A stretch of 51,580 nucleotides of DNA, taken from Clostridia bacterium (GTDB taxonomy: Bacteria; Bacillota_A; Clostridia; Oscillospirales; CAG-272). Where the stretch lies: assembly GCA_017468115.1 (NCBI GenBank), contig JAFUJS010000024.1, forward strand, positions 1-51,580, read 5' to 3'. Below the pieces are notes generated by a model. That model made no database searches. It was not told where the DNA came from and saw only the letters and a program-made list of their open reading frames with translations. Shown here piece after piece: positions 39,944 to 49,315 of this stretch (positions are counted from its first letter, which is position 1; each line of letters begins with the position of its first letter). The translations under genes and the position numbers were made by a program.

Positions 39944-42307
39944 ATGACTGAAGAATTAAAAAATAGATTTTTACGTGCCAAAAGGGCACTTTTTGATAAG
40001 TATTATTCCTTTCTTAACGAGAGGCAGCGGCAGGCTGTTTACACCGTAAACGGACCTGTTCTTATTCTTGCAGGTGCAGGAAGCGGAAAGACAACCGTGC
40101 TAGTAAACCGAATTTCCCACATAATAAAATTCGGAGACGGCTATTTTACTGACGACATTCCTGATTTTGTTAATGAGGACGCAGTAGAGGACCTTGAAAA
40201 GGCAATAGTATACCCTAAGGAAATTCTTGAAAAATACCTTGAAACCTTTGCAAAATACCCCTGTCAGCCTTGGTCAATTTTAGCAATTACCTTTACTAAT
40301 AAGGCTGCTAACGAAATTAAGGAAAGACTTGCAAAAACTGTTGGACCCGACTGTGCAGAGGATATTTGGGCAGGCACCTTCCATAATGTTTGTATGAAGA
40401 TTCTTCGAAAGCACGGAGAGCTTGTGGGATACCGCCACGGCTTTGGCGTTTGCGATAGCGACGACTCGAAAAAGACTATTTCCGGTTGTATGAAGGACCT
40501 TGGCATAGACGAAAAGCTGTTGGCTTTAAAAACCGTTATAAATAACATAAGCGGCGCAAAGGACAAGCTAAAAACCCCTGAGGACTATGCGTACGAGGTG
40601 GGAAAGGACGCAAAATATAAGGATATCGCAAGGATTTATGAGCTCTATCAAAAAAGGCTTATGGAGTCAAATCTTTTGGACTTTGACGATATCATTATGA
40701 AAACCGTTCAGCTTCTGCGAGAAAACCCGGACGTTTTAGCTCATTATCAAAACAAGTTCAAATACGTTTTGGTTGACGAGTATCAGGATACAAACAAGGC
40801 GCAATTTGTTCTCGTTTCCTTGCTTGGAGATTTTTACAGAAACGTTATGGTTGTTGGCGATGACGACCAAAGTATTTATAAATTCCGTGGAGCTACTATT
40901 GAAAACATTCTTAATTTTGACCGTAAATACGAGGATGCTGAAATAGTAAAGCTAGAGCAGAATTATCGCTCCACCTCTAACATTCTTAATGCAGCAAACT
41001 GCGTAATCAAGAATAACCAGCACAAGCATATGAAGGAGCTTTGGTGCCAAAACGAGGAGGGCGACAAAATCATCGTTAAGGAAAACTATACTCAAAACGA
41101 TGAGTCCCGATATATAATTGATAAAATTGTGGAGCTTCGCAACAAAAAGGGCTTTTCATATAGCGATTTTGCAATACTTTATCGTATGAATGCACAGTCT
41201 ATGAACCTTGAGACTATGTTTGTAAAAAGCGGCATTCCATATAGAATGCTCGGAACTAAAAAGTTCTACGACAGAAAGGAAATCAAGGATATTCTTGCAT
41301 TCTTGTCCGTAATTAACAATACCAGCGACACAATTCACTTAAAGAGAATCATAAACGTCCCACCAAGAAAAATTGGCGACACCTCCATTAAAAATATGGA
41401 GCTGATAGCAGAGGAGCTCGGCTTGCCGGCTATGGAAATTGTGGAAAATGCAACAAGCTACAACGCAATTCCCAAGATTGCCGCAAACGGTATGATTAAC
41501 TTTGCTAAAATCATAAACTCCCTGAAGGAGGATGTGGAGCTTATGCCACTTACAAAGTTTGTGCGTGAGGTCGCAAAGCGCACAGGCTATGAGGCAGACT
41601 TAATATCGAAGGGACAGGCAGAGGCGGAAAGACTTGAAAACCTTGACCAGCTCTATCTTGCAGTAAGAGAATATGAGGAAAACACAGAGGAGCCAACACT
41701 TTCAGGCTTCCTTGAGGAGGTTGCTCTTATGTCGGATGTTGACGACTACGACGAAAGCACCGACAAGGTTACTCTTATGACAATACATAGCGCCAAGGGA
41801 CTGGAATTTCCTGTGGTGTTTCTACCTGGTATGGAGGAGGGCATATTCCCCGGTCAGCAATCACTTGCTTTACCTGACGAAATAGAAGAGGAAAGAAGAC
41901 TTGCTTATGTTGCAATAACAAGAGCAAAAAAGATTCTTGTAATTACTCACGCCAAGGAAAGAATGCTTTACAATATGACCCAACGAAATCCAATTTCCCG
42001 CTTTGTTCGTGAAATTGATGAGCAATACTTAGATGTACAAAAGGAAAGAGTAGCATCCTTTGGCGGCTTTAAGCCAACTGCGCAGAAGGCACCTACTCCA
42101 AGCTTTGGCGCACCTAAGAAGATAGAGAAGAAGGATATTGTTGCATATTCAATAGGCGACAGAGTAAGGCACTTCACCTTCGGAGAGGGAACTGTGCTTA
42201 ATGTTGTTTCTATGAGCAACGATTATATGTACGAAATTGCCTTTGACACGGTAGGTACAAAAAAGCTAATGGCAACCTACGTAGCCAAACTAATGAGAAA
42301 AATATAA
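39944..42307 (+). CDS. pcrA: UvrD/PcrA-family DNA helicase
   Basis: The ~787-aa superfamily 1A 3'-5' helicase has Q-motif LNERQRQAVYTVNGPVLILAGAGSGKTT (Walker A), motif Ia ITFTNKAA, motif II VDEYQDTN, motif III VVGDDDQSIYKFRGA, motif IV QNYRST, motif V VTLMTIHSAKGLEFPVVF and motif VI EERRLAYVAITRA. It ends in a PcrA-type C-terminal domain (GDRVRHFTFGEGTVLNV). Such enzymes act in nucleotide excision and mismatch repair and in displacing RNA polymerase. GGATGG 39929-39934 favours ATG 39944. The usual pcrA neighbour ligA is absent. The GH2 gene follows at 19 bases. Confidence 0.93.
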   Translation: MTEELKNRFLRAKRALFDKYYSFLNERQRQAVYTVNGPVLILAGAGSGKTTVLVNRISHIIKFGDGYFTDDIPDFVNEDAVEDLEKAIVYPKEILEKYLETFAKYPCQPWSILAITFTNKAANEIKERLAKTVGPDCAEDIWAGTFHNVCMKILRKHGELVGYRHGFGVCDSDDSKKTISGCMKDLGIDEKLLALKTVINNISGAKDKLKTPEDYAYEVGKDAKYKDIARIYELYQKRLMESNLLDFDDIIMKTVQLLRENPDVLAHYQNKFKYVLVDEYQDTNKAQFVLVSLLGDFYRNVMVVGDDDQSIYKFRGATIENILNFDRKYEDAEIVKLEQNYRSTSNILNAANCVIKNNQHKHMKELWCQNEEGDKIIVKENYTQNDESRYIIDKIVELRNKKGFSYSDFAILYRMNAQSMNLETMFVKSGIPYRMLGTKKFYDRKEIKDILAFLSVINNTSDTIHLKRIINVPPRKIGDTSIKNMELIAEELGLPAMEIVENATSYNAIPKIAANGMINFAKIINSLKEDVELMPLTKFVREVAKRTGYEADLISKGQAEAERLENLDQLYLAVREYEENTEEPTLSGFLEEVALMSDVDDYDESTDKVTLMTIHSAKGLEFPVVFLPGMEEGIFPGQQSLALPDEIEEERRLAYVAITRAKKILVITHAKERMLYNMTQRNPISRFVREIDEQYLDVQKERVASFGGFKPTAQKAPTPSFGAPKKIEKKDIVAYSIGDRVRHFTFGEGTVLNVVSMSNDYMYEIAFDTVGTKKLMATYVAKLMRKI

Positions 42308-42326
42308 CATTCAAGGAGAAAATATA

Positions 42327-44045
42327 ATGAACATTCCAAGACCCGAGCATCCCAATCCCCAATTTGAAAGAAAAAACTGGGTAAACCTAAATGGTGAGTG
42401 GGAGTTTGAATACGACTTCGGTATAAGCGGCAGAGATAGAAGGTTTTATGAAAGAACATCTCTTAACTCAAAAATCATTGTTCCGTTCTGTCCGGAAAGT
42501 AAGCTTTCAGGTATAGGCAACACGGATTTTCTGAACTGTGTATGGTATCTGAAAAGGGTAAAGATAGATAAGAGCAATAAAAATGTCATATTGCACTTTG
42601 GCGCTGTTGACTACGAAAGCTATATTTACATAAACGGTACACAGGTTTATCATAATGTTGGTGGCTATGTTGGCTTTGATATTGATATAACCTCTTATGT
42701 TAACAAGGGCAAGGAAAACATTATTACTGTTTGTGCCATTGATACTAATCCAAAGGGAAAGGCATCAGGCAAGCAATCTAAAAATTACTACTCAATGGGC
42801 TGTGATTATACAAGAACCACAGGTATTTGGCAAACAGTATGGCTTGAGTATGTTGAAAAGACTTATATTAAGTCCGCAAAATACTATACCTCTATTGAGC
42901 AAATGAATGTTCAAATCGAGGTTGAAACGGTTGGTAATGCCCAGCTTACTGCTGCGGCATTTTATAAGGGCAAGCCTGTTGGCAAGCTTTCAGCTAAGCT
43001 GAGAGAGGGCATTAGCCGTGTAACGCTTGACCTAAGTGAGCTTCATTTATGGGAGGCAGGCAAGGGCAGACTTTATGACCTTGTGCTTACCTACGGCAAG
43101 GATACTGTTAAGAGCTATTTCGGTATTCGCTCCACAGCTTTCGATAAAAAATCATATGTTTTGAACGGAAAGCCATTTTACCTTCGTACAGTTCTTGACC
43201 AGGGCTTTTACAAAGAAGGTATCTATACCGCAAAGAATGAGGACGAGCTTGTAAGAGATATTCATTTGTCTCTTGACGCAGGCTTTAACGGTGCAAGGCT
43301 TCATCAAAAGGTGTTTGAGCCACGCTTCCTCTACCATTGTGATAAGATGGGATATCTTGTTTTTGGCGAAACAGGAAACTGGGGTATAGACTGTTCAAAT
43401 ATGGAGCACTTGGCACCATTCCTTATGGAGTGGCAAAGAGAGCTTGCTCGTGATTTCAATCACCCATCCATTATCGGCTGGTGTCCTCTTAACGAAACCT
43501 GGGATTTCGACCACAAGCACCAAAACGACGACTTTATCCGTGCCCTTTATTACACAACCAAGGCTATCGACTCAACCCGTCCCTGCATTGGTACCAGCGG
43601 TAACTATCAGGTCGTTTCTGACGTTTATGACCTTCACGATTACCTTCAGGAGAAGGGAGAGTTTGAAGATATTTATCTTGCACCCACATATCAGGAATTT
43701 GCCGAAAAATACGACAAAAAGCACGAGTGGGTGTCCAGATATCAAAACTCCAAGAACTACGAGAATATGGCGCTATACCTTAGTGAATATGGCGGAATTC
43801 AGTGGGATGTAGACGGCGTTGGCGGCTGGGGCTACGGTAACGGACCAAAAACTGAGGAAGAATTCTTTGAAAGATACGAATATCTAACAAAAATACTTGT
43901 AGATTCCCCATATGTTTGCGGCTTCTGCTATACTCAGCTTTACGATGTAGAGCAAGAGGTAAACGGTCTTTACACCTACGAAAGAAAGCCAAAATTCGAT
44001 ATGGCTAAAATCAAGGAAATTACTCAATACGAGAAAAAGAAGTAA
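42327..44045 (+). CDS. Glycoside hydrolase family 2 enzyme (beta-galactosidase/glucuronidase-type)
   Basis: The 572-aa retaining glycosidase contains the GH2 sugar-binding domain (PRPEHPNPQF and WVNLNGEWEFEYDF, LNCVWYLKRV), an immunoglobulin-like domain and a TIM barrel. Acid/base E390 is in GWCPLNETWDF and the nucleophile E487 in YLSEYGGIQWD. It lacks a signal peptide and the extra C-terminal domains of long beta-galactosidases. Substrate (beta-galactoside, beta-glucuronide or beta-mannoside) cannot be told from motifs. SD aaggaga precedes ATG 42327, 19 bases behind the helicase gene. Confidence 0.92.
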   Translation: MNIPRPEHPNPQFERKNWVNLNGEWEFEYDFGISGRDRRFYERTSLNSKIIVPFCPESKLSGIGNTDFLNCVWYLKRVKIDKSNKNVILHFGAVDYESYIYINGTQVYHNVGGYVGFDIDITSYVNKGKENIITVCAIDTNPKGKASGKQSKNYYSMGCDYTRTTGIWQTVWLEYVEKTYIKSAKYYTSIEQMNVQIEVETVGNAQLTAAAFYKGKPVGKLSAKLREGISRVTLDLSELHLWEAGKGRLYDLVLTYGKDTVKSYFGIRSTAFDKKSYVLNGKPFYLRTVLDQGFYKEGIYTAKNEDELVRDIHLSLDAGFNGARLHQKVFEPRFLYHCDKMGYLVFGETGNWGIDCSNMEHLAPFLMEWQRELARDFNHPSIIGWCPLNETWDFDHKHQNDDFIRALYYTTKAIDSTRPCIGTSGNYQVVSDVYDLHDYLQEKGEFEDIYLAPTYQEFAEKYDKKHEWVSRYQNSKNYENMALYLSEYGGIQWDVDGVGGWGYGNGPKTEEEFFERYEYLTKILVDSPYVCGFCYTQLYDVEQEVNGLYTYERKPKFDMAKIKEITQYEKKK

Positions 44046-44049
44046 TACG

Positions 44050-44084
44050 AAAAAAGCATTTCCTTTTTGGGGAAATGCTTTTTT
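44050..44084. terminator. Bidirectional terminator between the GH2 and SASP genes
   Basis: AAAAGCATTTCC (44052-44063) pairs with GGAAATGCTTTT (44071-44082), with A/T runs outside on both sides. Confidence 0.9.
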
Positions 44085-44157
44085 GTGTTCCCAGGTCTTA
44101 ATCTCAAACTGCTTTTAGCAACTTGAAAGATAGAGAACAGGTAATTCCTTAAGAAGC

Positions 44158-44361
44158 TTATCTCTGGTTCTTAATAGAATTCTCGTAAGATTCAATCATC
44201 TTCTTAACCATCTGACCACCGATAGAACCTGCCTGACGAGCAGTAAGGTCACCGTTGTAACCACTCTGGTTAAGTGTTACGCCTACTTCGCTTGCAGCCT
44301 GCATCTTAAACTTATCAAGAGCAGCCTTAGCTTCTGGAACAGTGATATTGTTCTTAGACAT
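44158..44361 (-). CDS. Small acid-soluble spore protein, alpha/beta type
   Basis: The 67-aa protein shows the SASP core: AKAALDKFKMQAASEVGVTL followed by GYNGDLTARQAGSIGGQMVKKMI. Two helices wrap DNA in the dormant spore and protect it from UV and heat. The GPR protease cleavage region is expected within the first helix (FKMQAASEV, in place of the usual FEIASE-type site). SD taggag precedes ATG 44361. This gene is the clearest evidence that the organism forms endospores. It is monocistronic and convergent with the GH2 gene. Confidence 0.95.
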   Translation of the reverse strand: MSKNNITVPEAKAALDKFKMQAASEVGVTLNQSGYNGDLTARQAGSIGGQMVKKMIESYENSIKNQR

Positions 44362-44607
44362 AATAGACTCCTATTCTTTAATATCTATATTATCGAGCAT
44401 AGGCGATTTGCCCCCAAATCGCCTAATCAACAAGACAATAAGAAAGCAAGCTCACGAACGCTCTGCTATTATTATGTTGCCTAAATACAAAAATATTAAT
44501 GGAAATTTTTATAACAGGCTTTCAGCATATTTCCCCACAAGCTGACAAAAAAGCAATATTTTTCCACACAACCATCACACAAAATTCAACAAAAAAACAA
44601 AAAAGTC
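44362..44607 (-). promoter_or_regulatory. SASP gene upstream region with perfect hairpin and possible sigma-G -10
   Basis: This 246-bp stretch contains no gene. A perfect 11-bp stem TAGGCGATTTG (44400-44410), CCCC loop, CAAATCGCCTA (44415-44425) lies in the SASP leader. On the minus strand CATAATA (44476-44470) fits the sigma-G -10 consensus CATnnTA, but the -35 match is poor. If used, the leader is ~100 nt and includes the hairpin. Confidence 0.4.
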
Positions 44608-44636
44608 TTGAATACATATTATATGTGTGTTATAAT
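44608..44636 (+). promoter_or_regulatory. Promoter of the acyl/lipid operon with palindrome in the spacer
   Basis: TTGAAT (44608-44613), 17 bp, TATAAT (44631-44636). The spacer contains the perfect palindrome ACATAT-T-ATATGT (44614-44626), abutting the -35. A protein bound there would block polymerase, or act like a MerR-type activator if the spacer were distorted. It is the only promoter recognised for the six genes that follow. Confidence 0.7.
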
Positions 44637-44687
44637 ACCTCTGTATATATTTTTTGCAAATCTTTTATTAAAATGAGGATTTAGATA

Positions 44688-46631
44688 ATGGAGATAAAAG
44701 GCATAGGCACCTGTAAGACAATGGAGCAATTTGTTAAGCTGCAGATGTCTAAACTAAAGGAAAAGGAACAAACCTTTAAGTCTGTTTATGAAATTATGTT
44801 TTCCATGGGCGATAACGTTATGTTTGAAACCACAGATGGAAATAAAATATTTGAGATAACATATAGTCAGGTTGCAGTTAATGTAGAGAAGACCGCATAC
44901 TCGCTAAAGAATCAAATAGACGCACCAAATGGTGCTCTTGTAGGTATGTTTATGGACAACTCTGTTGAGTGGGTCGAGGTTTTTTGGGCAATTTTAAGAT
45001 GTGGCTACGTTCCGCTTCTTATGAATAAGCGTCTGGATACCGAGGTTTTGGAGGGGCTTCTTGCTTTCAATAACGTAAAGGCGGTTATTACTGACTCAAA
45101 AGAGTTTTCAGTTAAAACAATCAATTACACAGAGATTGATAAAAACGCTCCCGAATGTGATTTAACATCGTGGGCTGACAGGATTATACTTATGTCCTCA
45201 GGCTCCTCAAACAATGTTAAACTTTGCGTTTATACAGGCAAGTCTATTTGTGAGCAAATTTATAACTCGCAAAGCATTGTAGAAAGCTCAAAGCTAATCC
45301 ATGCGCATTACGAGGGTAGATTAAAGCAGCTTACATTTTTGCCGTTTTACCATGTATTTGGCTTGGTTGCTTGCTTTATGTGGTTTGCGTTTTTCTCAAG
45401 AACCTTTGTTTTGCTTAACAATCTATCCGGCGAAACAATTATGAATACGGTTAAAAAGCATAAGGTTACTCATATTTTTGCTGTTCCTATGCTATGGGAA
45501 AGAATAAGAAAAAGCGCAAACAAGCTAATGGCGCAGCACAGACCAGAGATGGTAGATAAATTCAGAAAGGGTCTTAATCTTTCAAACTCCTTGCAAAAGG
45601 GCTGCCCATCGCTTGGTCGCAGCTTTGCAAAGAGAACCTTTAAGGAAATCAGACAAACTCTTTTCGGAGATAGTGTTCAATTCCTTATTTCCGGTGGTGG
45701 CGCAATTACCACAAAGACATTAAGTTTTTTCAACGGCATCGGCTATCATATGTCCAATGGCTATGGCATGACCGAAATCGGTATTGCCTGTGTAGAGCTT
45801 AGTAATTCAACAAAATATCTAAACAGCGGCTCCGTAGGTAAGCCCTTCGGCTCTGTAAAATGCAGGATTAATGAGCAGGGTATACTTGAAATCAAGTCAA
45901 AATCCGTCGCAACGGAGATAATCTCTAGGGATGGGATAGCAAAATATACGGAAGACGACTGGTTTAACACCCAGGATGGTGCAAAAATCGGAAAGGGACA
46001 CATATACATCCTTGGCAGAAGCGATGATTTAATTGTTGGCGCTTCCGGAGAAAACATTTCCCCGAGTATGATTGAGGATAAGTTTTCAATCCCCGATACA
46101 AATGTTTGTATGCTGGCAGTAGAGAAGAAGGGTAAAATCAAATCAACTCTCATTATCAGCATCAACAGATATTTCTCAAAGCAGAAAATCGCAGGCATTA
46201 AGGCTGAGGTTTTCAAAACTATTGAGAAAAACGGATACGTTTCCTTAATTGACGATGTTAACTTTACCTTTGAGCCTCTTATGACCGAAAGCGAATTTAA
46301 GCTGAATCGTAACAAAATCCGTCAAAGGATTGCAAGTGGCGAAATGAAGCTTATTTACCCTGAGGAATTCGAGGATGAGGCAAGAGAGGAAAACATCAAC
46401 GAGGAGCTAAGAGCGAAGGTAAAGGCGCTGTTTGAGGAGGTTTTGGAAAAGGAAATTTCCGAAAGCCAATACTCCCACAACTTTTTCTTTGAGCTTGGCG
46501 GCACATCCTTATCATACTTCCAGCTTATTGAAAATATCAAGGAAGACTTTAAGGTGCCGTTCCCCGTGGTAGAGGATCAATCCATTGCAACAATTAATGA
46601 TTTCTGCCTGTATCTTCAGGACAGACTATGA
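44688..46631 (+). CDS. Acyl-activating adenylation enzyme with C-terminal carrier domain
   Basis: The 647-aa protein is an AMP-binding ligase: P-loop-like LMSSGSSNNVK (degenerate relative to TSGTTGxPK, lysine kept), LPFYHVFGLV, MSNGYGMTEIG, DWFNTQDGAKI, GRSDDLIVGASGENISPSMIE, and C-terminal lysine region FKLNRNKIRQRI. Residues ~570-647 form a carrier domain; FFELGGTSLSYF contains the phosphopantetheine serine S607. It should activate a carboxylic acid, probably a fatty acid given its neighbours, and load it onto its own carrier or the downstream ACP. No condensation or ketosynthase domain is present. First gene of the six-gene operon. Confidence 0.88.
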   Translation: MEIKGIGTCKTMEQFVKLQMSKLKEKEQTFKSVYEIMFSMGDNVMFETTDGNKIFEITYSQVAVNVEKTAYSLKNQIDAPNGALVGMFMDNSVEWVEVFWAILRCGYVPLLMNKRLDTEVLEGLLAFNNVKAVITDSKEFSVKTINYTEIDKNAPECDLTSWADRIILMSSGSSNNVKLCVYTGKSICEQIYNSQSIVESSKLIHAHYEGRLKQLTFLPFYHVFGLVACFMWFAFFSRTFVLLNNLSGETIMNTVKKHKVTHIFAVPMLWERIRKSANKLMAQHRPEMVDKFRKGLNLSNSLQKGCPSLGRSFAKRTFKEIRQTLFGDSVQFLISGGGAITTKTLSFFNGIGYHMSNGYGMTEIGIACVELSNSTKYLNSGSVGKPFGSVKCRINEQGILEIKSKSVATEIISRDGIAKYTEDDWFNTQDGAKIGKGHIYILGRSDDLIVGASGENISPSMIEDKFSIPDTNVCMLAVEKKGKIKSTLIISINRYFSKQKIAGIKAEVFKTIEKNGYVSLIDDVNFTFEPLMTESEFKLNRNKIRQRIASGEMKLIYPEEFEDEAREENINEELRAKVKALFEEVLEKEISESQYSHNFFFELGGTSLSYFQLIENIKEDFKVPFPVVEDQSIATINDFCLYLQDRL

Positions 46632-46649
46632 TTAAAGAAGGAGAGTATT

Positions 46650-48653
46650 ATGACAAAGGTAAGAAGCTTAGATAAAAAGTGGAAAGAAGTCGTATATGCA
46701 ATGTCCGGCTTAGGTCCAAATCTTATGATGATTTTAATGGGTGCATACTTCACAGATGCAATCAACCCGACAATGCTGTTTGCTTCTGCATCTGCTGAAA
46801 AGGAGCTTATGGCTATTGCAGGCGGATTTATCCATATTATTCCATGGATTTTCCCAATTTTGTGGTTTGTTTCGAAGGCATTCGATGGTCTTATTGATAT
46901 TCCGTTTGCTAAGGTAACAGATTCACTTAATACAAAGTGGGGCAGACGTCGTCCGCCAATTCTCATTTGCTTTATTCCAATGGTGCTCAGCTACATCGGC
47001 TGTTGGATTCCGATTGGCTCAAAGATTTTTGATATTTCAGATGCAGACCAGGCATTCAACGCACAGCTTACAAACACTATTTGGATTACAGTTTGTGCTT
47101 TAATATTCTTTAGCACCTACACAATGTGTCTTATCGCCTTTTACGGCAGCCTTTCACAGGTTTGTGATAGTGAAAGCCAAAGACTCAGAGTGTCCAGCTA
47201 CAAGGCGGTGTTTGATACAATCGTTTATGCACTTGTATACGCTCTTGTTCCTGTAATTTTGGGCGCTGCTCAGATTCACATTGATACTCTTGCAATCATC
47301 GGTTCTGTGCTTATGTGCACAATGCTTATTCCTCTCTTTATGATTAAAGAGGGCGAAAAATATGGCTATCCCGAAAAGGAAGGCTTTATTGAAGAGCAGC
47401 CTTCACTTATTCAAAGCCTTAAGGTTACCTTTGGTAACAAGGTGTTCCTTTCTTGGCTTATTGTAAACTGTACAGCGTTCTTCGGACTTCAAATGTTCCT
47501 GACCTCTATGAACTCCCTTATTGTCGGAGGTATGGGCTTTGGTATGGGAGAGATGGCACTTGTGGAAACCTGTGCGTTTGCCCCCGTTCCTGTAATGCTA
47601 TATTTATTTGAAAAGGTTAAAAGAAAAAAGGGCACAAGGTTTACCTACCAAACCTGCTTGATTGCTTTTGCAATTGCAATTCTTTCCTTTGACCTTGCCA
47701 GCCTATTTGTTACCGGTGGTAACAAGCCGCTTCAATATACCATTTCAATTGTGGGTGGTCTTATCGGTAGCTGGGGTATAGGCGCATTCTTTATGATGCC
47801 TCTGCTTGTTCCTGCTCAGGTTTCAAGCGTTGAGGAAAGGCTCACAAAGCAAAATCATTCTGCTATGTACTTTGCTGCACAGGCAGTAACCACATCAATC
47901 ATTGGTGCAATTGCATCAAGCTTGGTATATGAGAACATCAAAATGTTCTATTTTAACGGAAAAACAGGCGCATTTGTGCATGTAGACGGATATTGCGACA
48001 ATGCAACACATGCGGCACTTGCATCTGTTAAGCTTAAGATGCCTGTTGCTCCCGGTGATTGGATTGGCATAGACAACGACGCTGAATTAATTCTTGACGG
48101 TACACTCAAAAACGGAGAGGTATTCAGCCTTGGCGCACTTTTGGTTCCAATCATCGTTTGTATCATGTGTGTTCTTGGCTTTATTGCATGCTTTAAGATG
48201 CCTAAGGACTTTTCTGCTGATGTTGTTGCGGTTGAGCTTAAGAAGCACAATCCCAGCCTTGATATCACACCTATTCTCAACGAGGAAAAAGTTGTTACAA
48301 AGGAAAGAGAAATTCCATTTGCAAATGCAGCATACTGGGTTCTTTCCGCAGGCGTTTTCGGCTTCATTTGGAACGCATTCCAGCTAAATGCATTCAAAAA
48401 CAACAAGAAGGAAGCATTAATCGGTGGTAGCGCTGTGCTTACATACCTGCTTTCCGCACTAATTCCGTTCTTCTCAATTTACACCATTTTAAGATTCTAC
48501 AAGGTAATCGAAAAGGAAGCGGAAGAGAAGGGCGTAAAGATTTCAAATAAAATTATTCCAATCATATTCAGCATAATTTTGCCAATTCTACCATTAAATG
48601 TAGTTGGACTTACAATTATGCAAAAGGATATGAACAAGGTTGAAATTGTATAA
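46650..48653 (+). CDS. GPH-family MFS transporter with extra C-terminal membrane domain
   Basis: The 667-aa protein has ~12 helices of the glycoside-pentoside-hexuronide:cation symporter (MelB-like, MFS_2) fold: SKAFDGLIDIPFAKVTDSLNTKWGRRRPPIL is the cation-site and loop 2-3 signature. GPH proteins are usually ~450-500 aa. The remaining ~110 residues (557-667) form three further hydrophobic segments, beginning ANAAYWVLSAGVFGFIWNAF, resembling DUF4234. Mammalian MFSD2A, a lysophosphatidylcholine importer, belongs to the same fold class, so lipid transport is a possible role beside these acyltransferase genes (inference). Its stop overlaps the next start (TAATG). Confidence 0.85.
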   Translation: MTKVRSLDKKWKEVVYAMSGLGPNLMMILMGAYFTDAINPTMLFASASAEKELMAIAGGFIHIIPWIFPILWFVSKAFDGLIDIPFAKVTDSLNTKWGRRRPPILICFIPMVLSYIGCWIPIGSKIFDISDADQAFNAQLTNTIWITVCALIFFSTYTMCLIAFYGSLSQVCDSESQRLRVSSYKAVFDTIVYALVYALVPVILGAAQIHIDTLAIIGSVLMCTMLIPLFMIKEGEKYGYPEKEGFIEEQPSLIQSLKVTFGNKVFLSWLIVNCTAFFGLQMFLTSMNSLIVGGMGFGMGEMALVETCAFAPVPVMLYLFEKVKRKKGTRFTYQTCLIAFAIAILSFDLASLFVTGGNKPLQYTISIVGGLIGSWGIGAFFMMPLLVPAQVSSVEERLTKQNHSAMYFAAQAVTTSIIGAIASSLVYENIKMFYFNGKTGAFVHVDGYCDNATHAALASVKLKMPVAPGDWIGIDNDAELILDGTLKNGEVFSLGALLVPIIVCIMCVLGFIACFKMPKDFSADVVAVELKKHNPSLDITPILNEEKVVTKEREIPFANAAYWVLSAGVFGFIWNAFQLNAFKNNKKEALIGGSAVLTYLLSALIPFFSIYTILRFYKVIEKEAEEKGVKISNKIIPIIFSIILPILPLNVVGLTIMQKDMNKVEIV

Positions 48654-49315
48654 TGAGTAAATTTTTCTGTGGTTTTTTCAAATATACAGCTTATCCCTTG
48701 GAGGCGGTTTTCTTTCGCCCCAAGTACTTTTACGAGGATGAAGCTTCTCAAAATAGAACCCTGGAGGGTCCTGCCATTATCGTTGCAAATCACACGACAC
48801 TGTATGATTTTGCTATGATTCAGCAAACCTTCATCGGTTCTCATATTAGATGCTTAATGGCTGATATTTTGTTCAAAGCACAGCCTCTTAAGTGGTTTTT
48901 AACCGCTTTGGATGGTATAAAAATTAGCCGTGAGGGCAAAAACTTCGCTTTTATTGAGGAGTCTGTTGATGTTCTCAAAAAAGGGGGAATAATTGAAATT
49001 TATCCTGAGGCAAGGCTTCCCAAAGAAGGGGAGCCTACACCTCTTGAATTCAAACCCAGCGCCGCATATATTGCGATTTTGTCCGGTGCGCCAATAGTTC
49101 CTGTTTATACCGACGGAAACTATTTTGGTAAGGGCAATGCCCATGTTATGATTGGTAAGAAGATTTATCCTAACGAGGTAATTGATGAAAATGCCGAAAT
49201 AGGCGAAAACATCAAAACTCTTACCGAATATATGAGAAATAAGATAATAGAGTTAAGAGATGAAACAGAACGAAGAAAAGAAGAAAAAGCCAAGAAAAAA
49301 GGTAAAAAAGTATAA
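48653..49315 (+). CDS. PlsC-type 1-acyl-glycerol-3-phosphate acyltransferase, first copy
   Basis: The 220-aa protein has the acyltransferase HX4D motif at H47-D52 (NHTTLYDF), a substrate-binding block MADILFKAQPLKWFL, GIKISREGKN, and the EIYPEARLP motif (PEAR in place of PEGTR). Enzymes of this family move an acyl group from acyl-ACP or acyl-CoA to a lysophospholipid or other hydroxyl. The C-terminus is very Lys-rich (RRKEEKAKKKGKKV). One-base overlap with the upstream gene and 56-base overlap with the next show tight coupling. Confidence 0.88.
   Translation: MSKFFCGFFKYTAYPLEAVFFRPKYFYEDEASQNRTLEGPAIIVANHTTLYDFAMIQQTFIGSHIRCLMADILFKAQPLKWFLTALDGIKISREGKNFAFIEESVDVLKKGGIIEIYPEARLPKEGEPTPLEFKPSAAYIAILSGAPIVPVYTDGNYFGKGNAHVMIGKKIYPNEVIDENAEIGENIKTLTEYMRNKIIELRDETERRKEEKAKKKGKKV

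Noticed and set aside
44499..44684. 61-codon open frame in the region before the acyl/lipid operon
   Set aside because: It overlaps the clear promoter at 44608-44636, has no SD, and its product has no recognisable composition; treated as chance.
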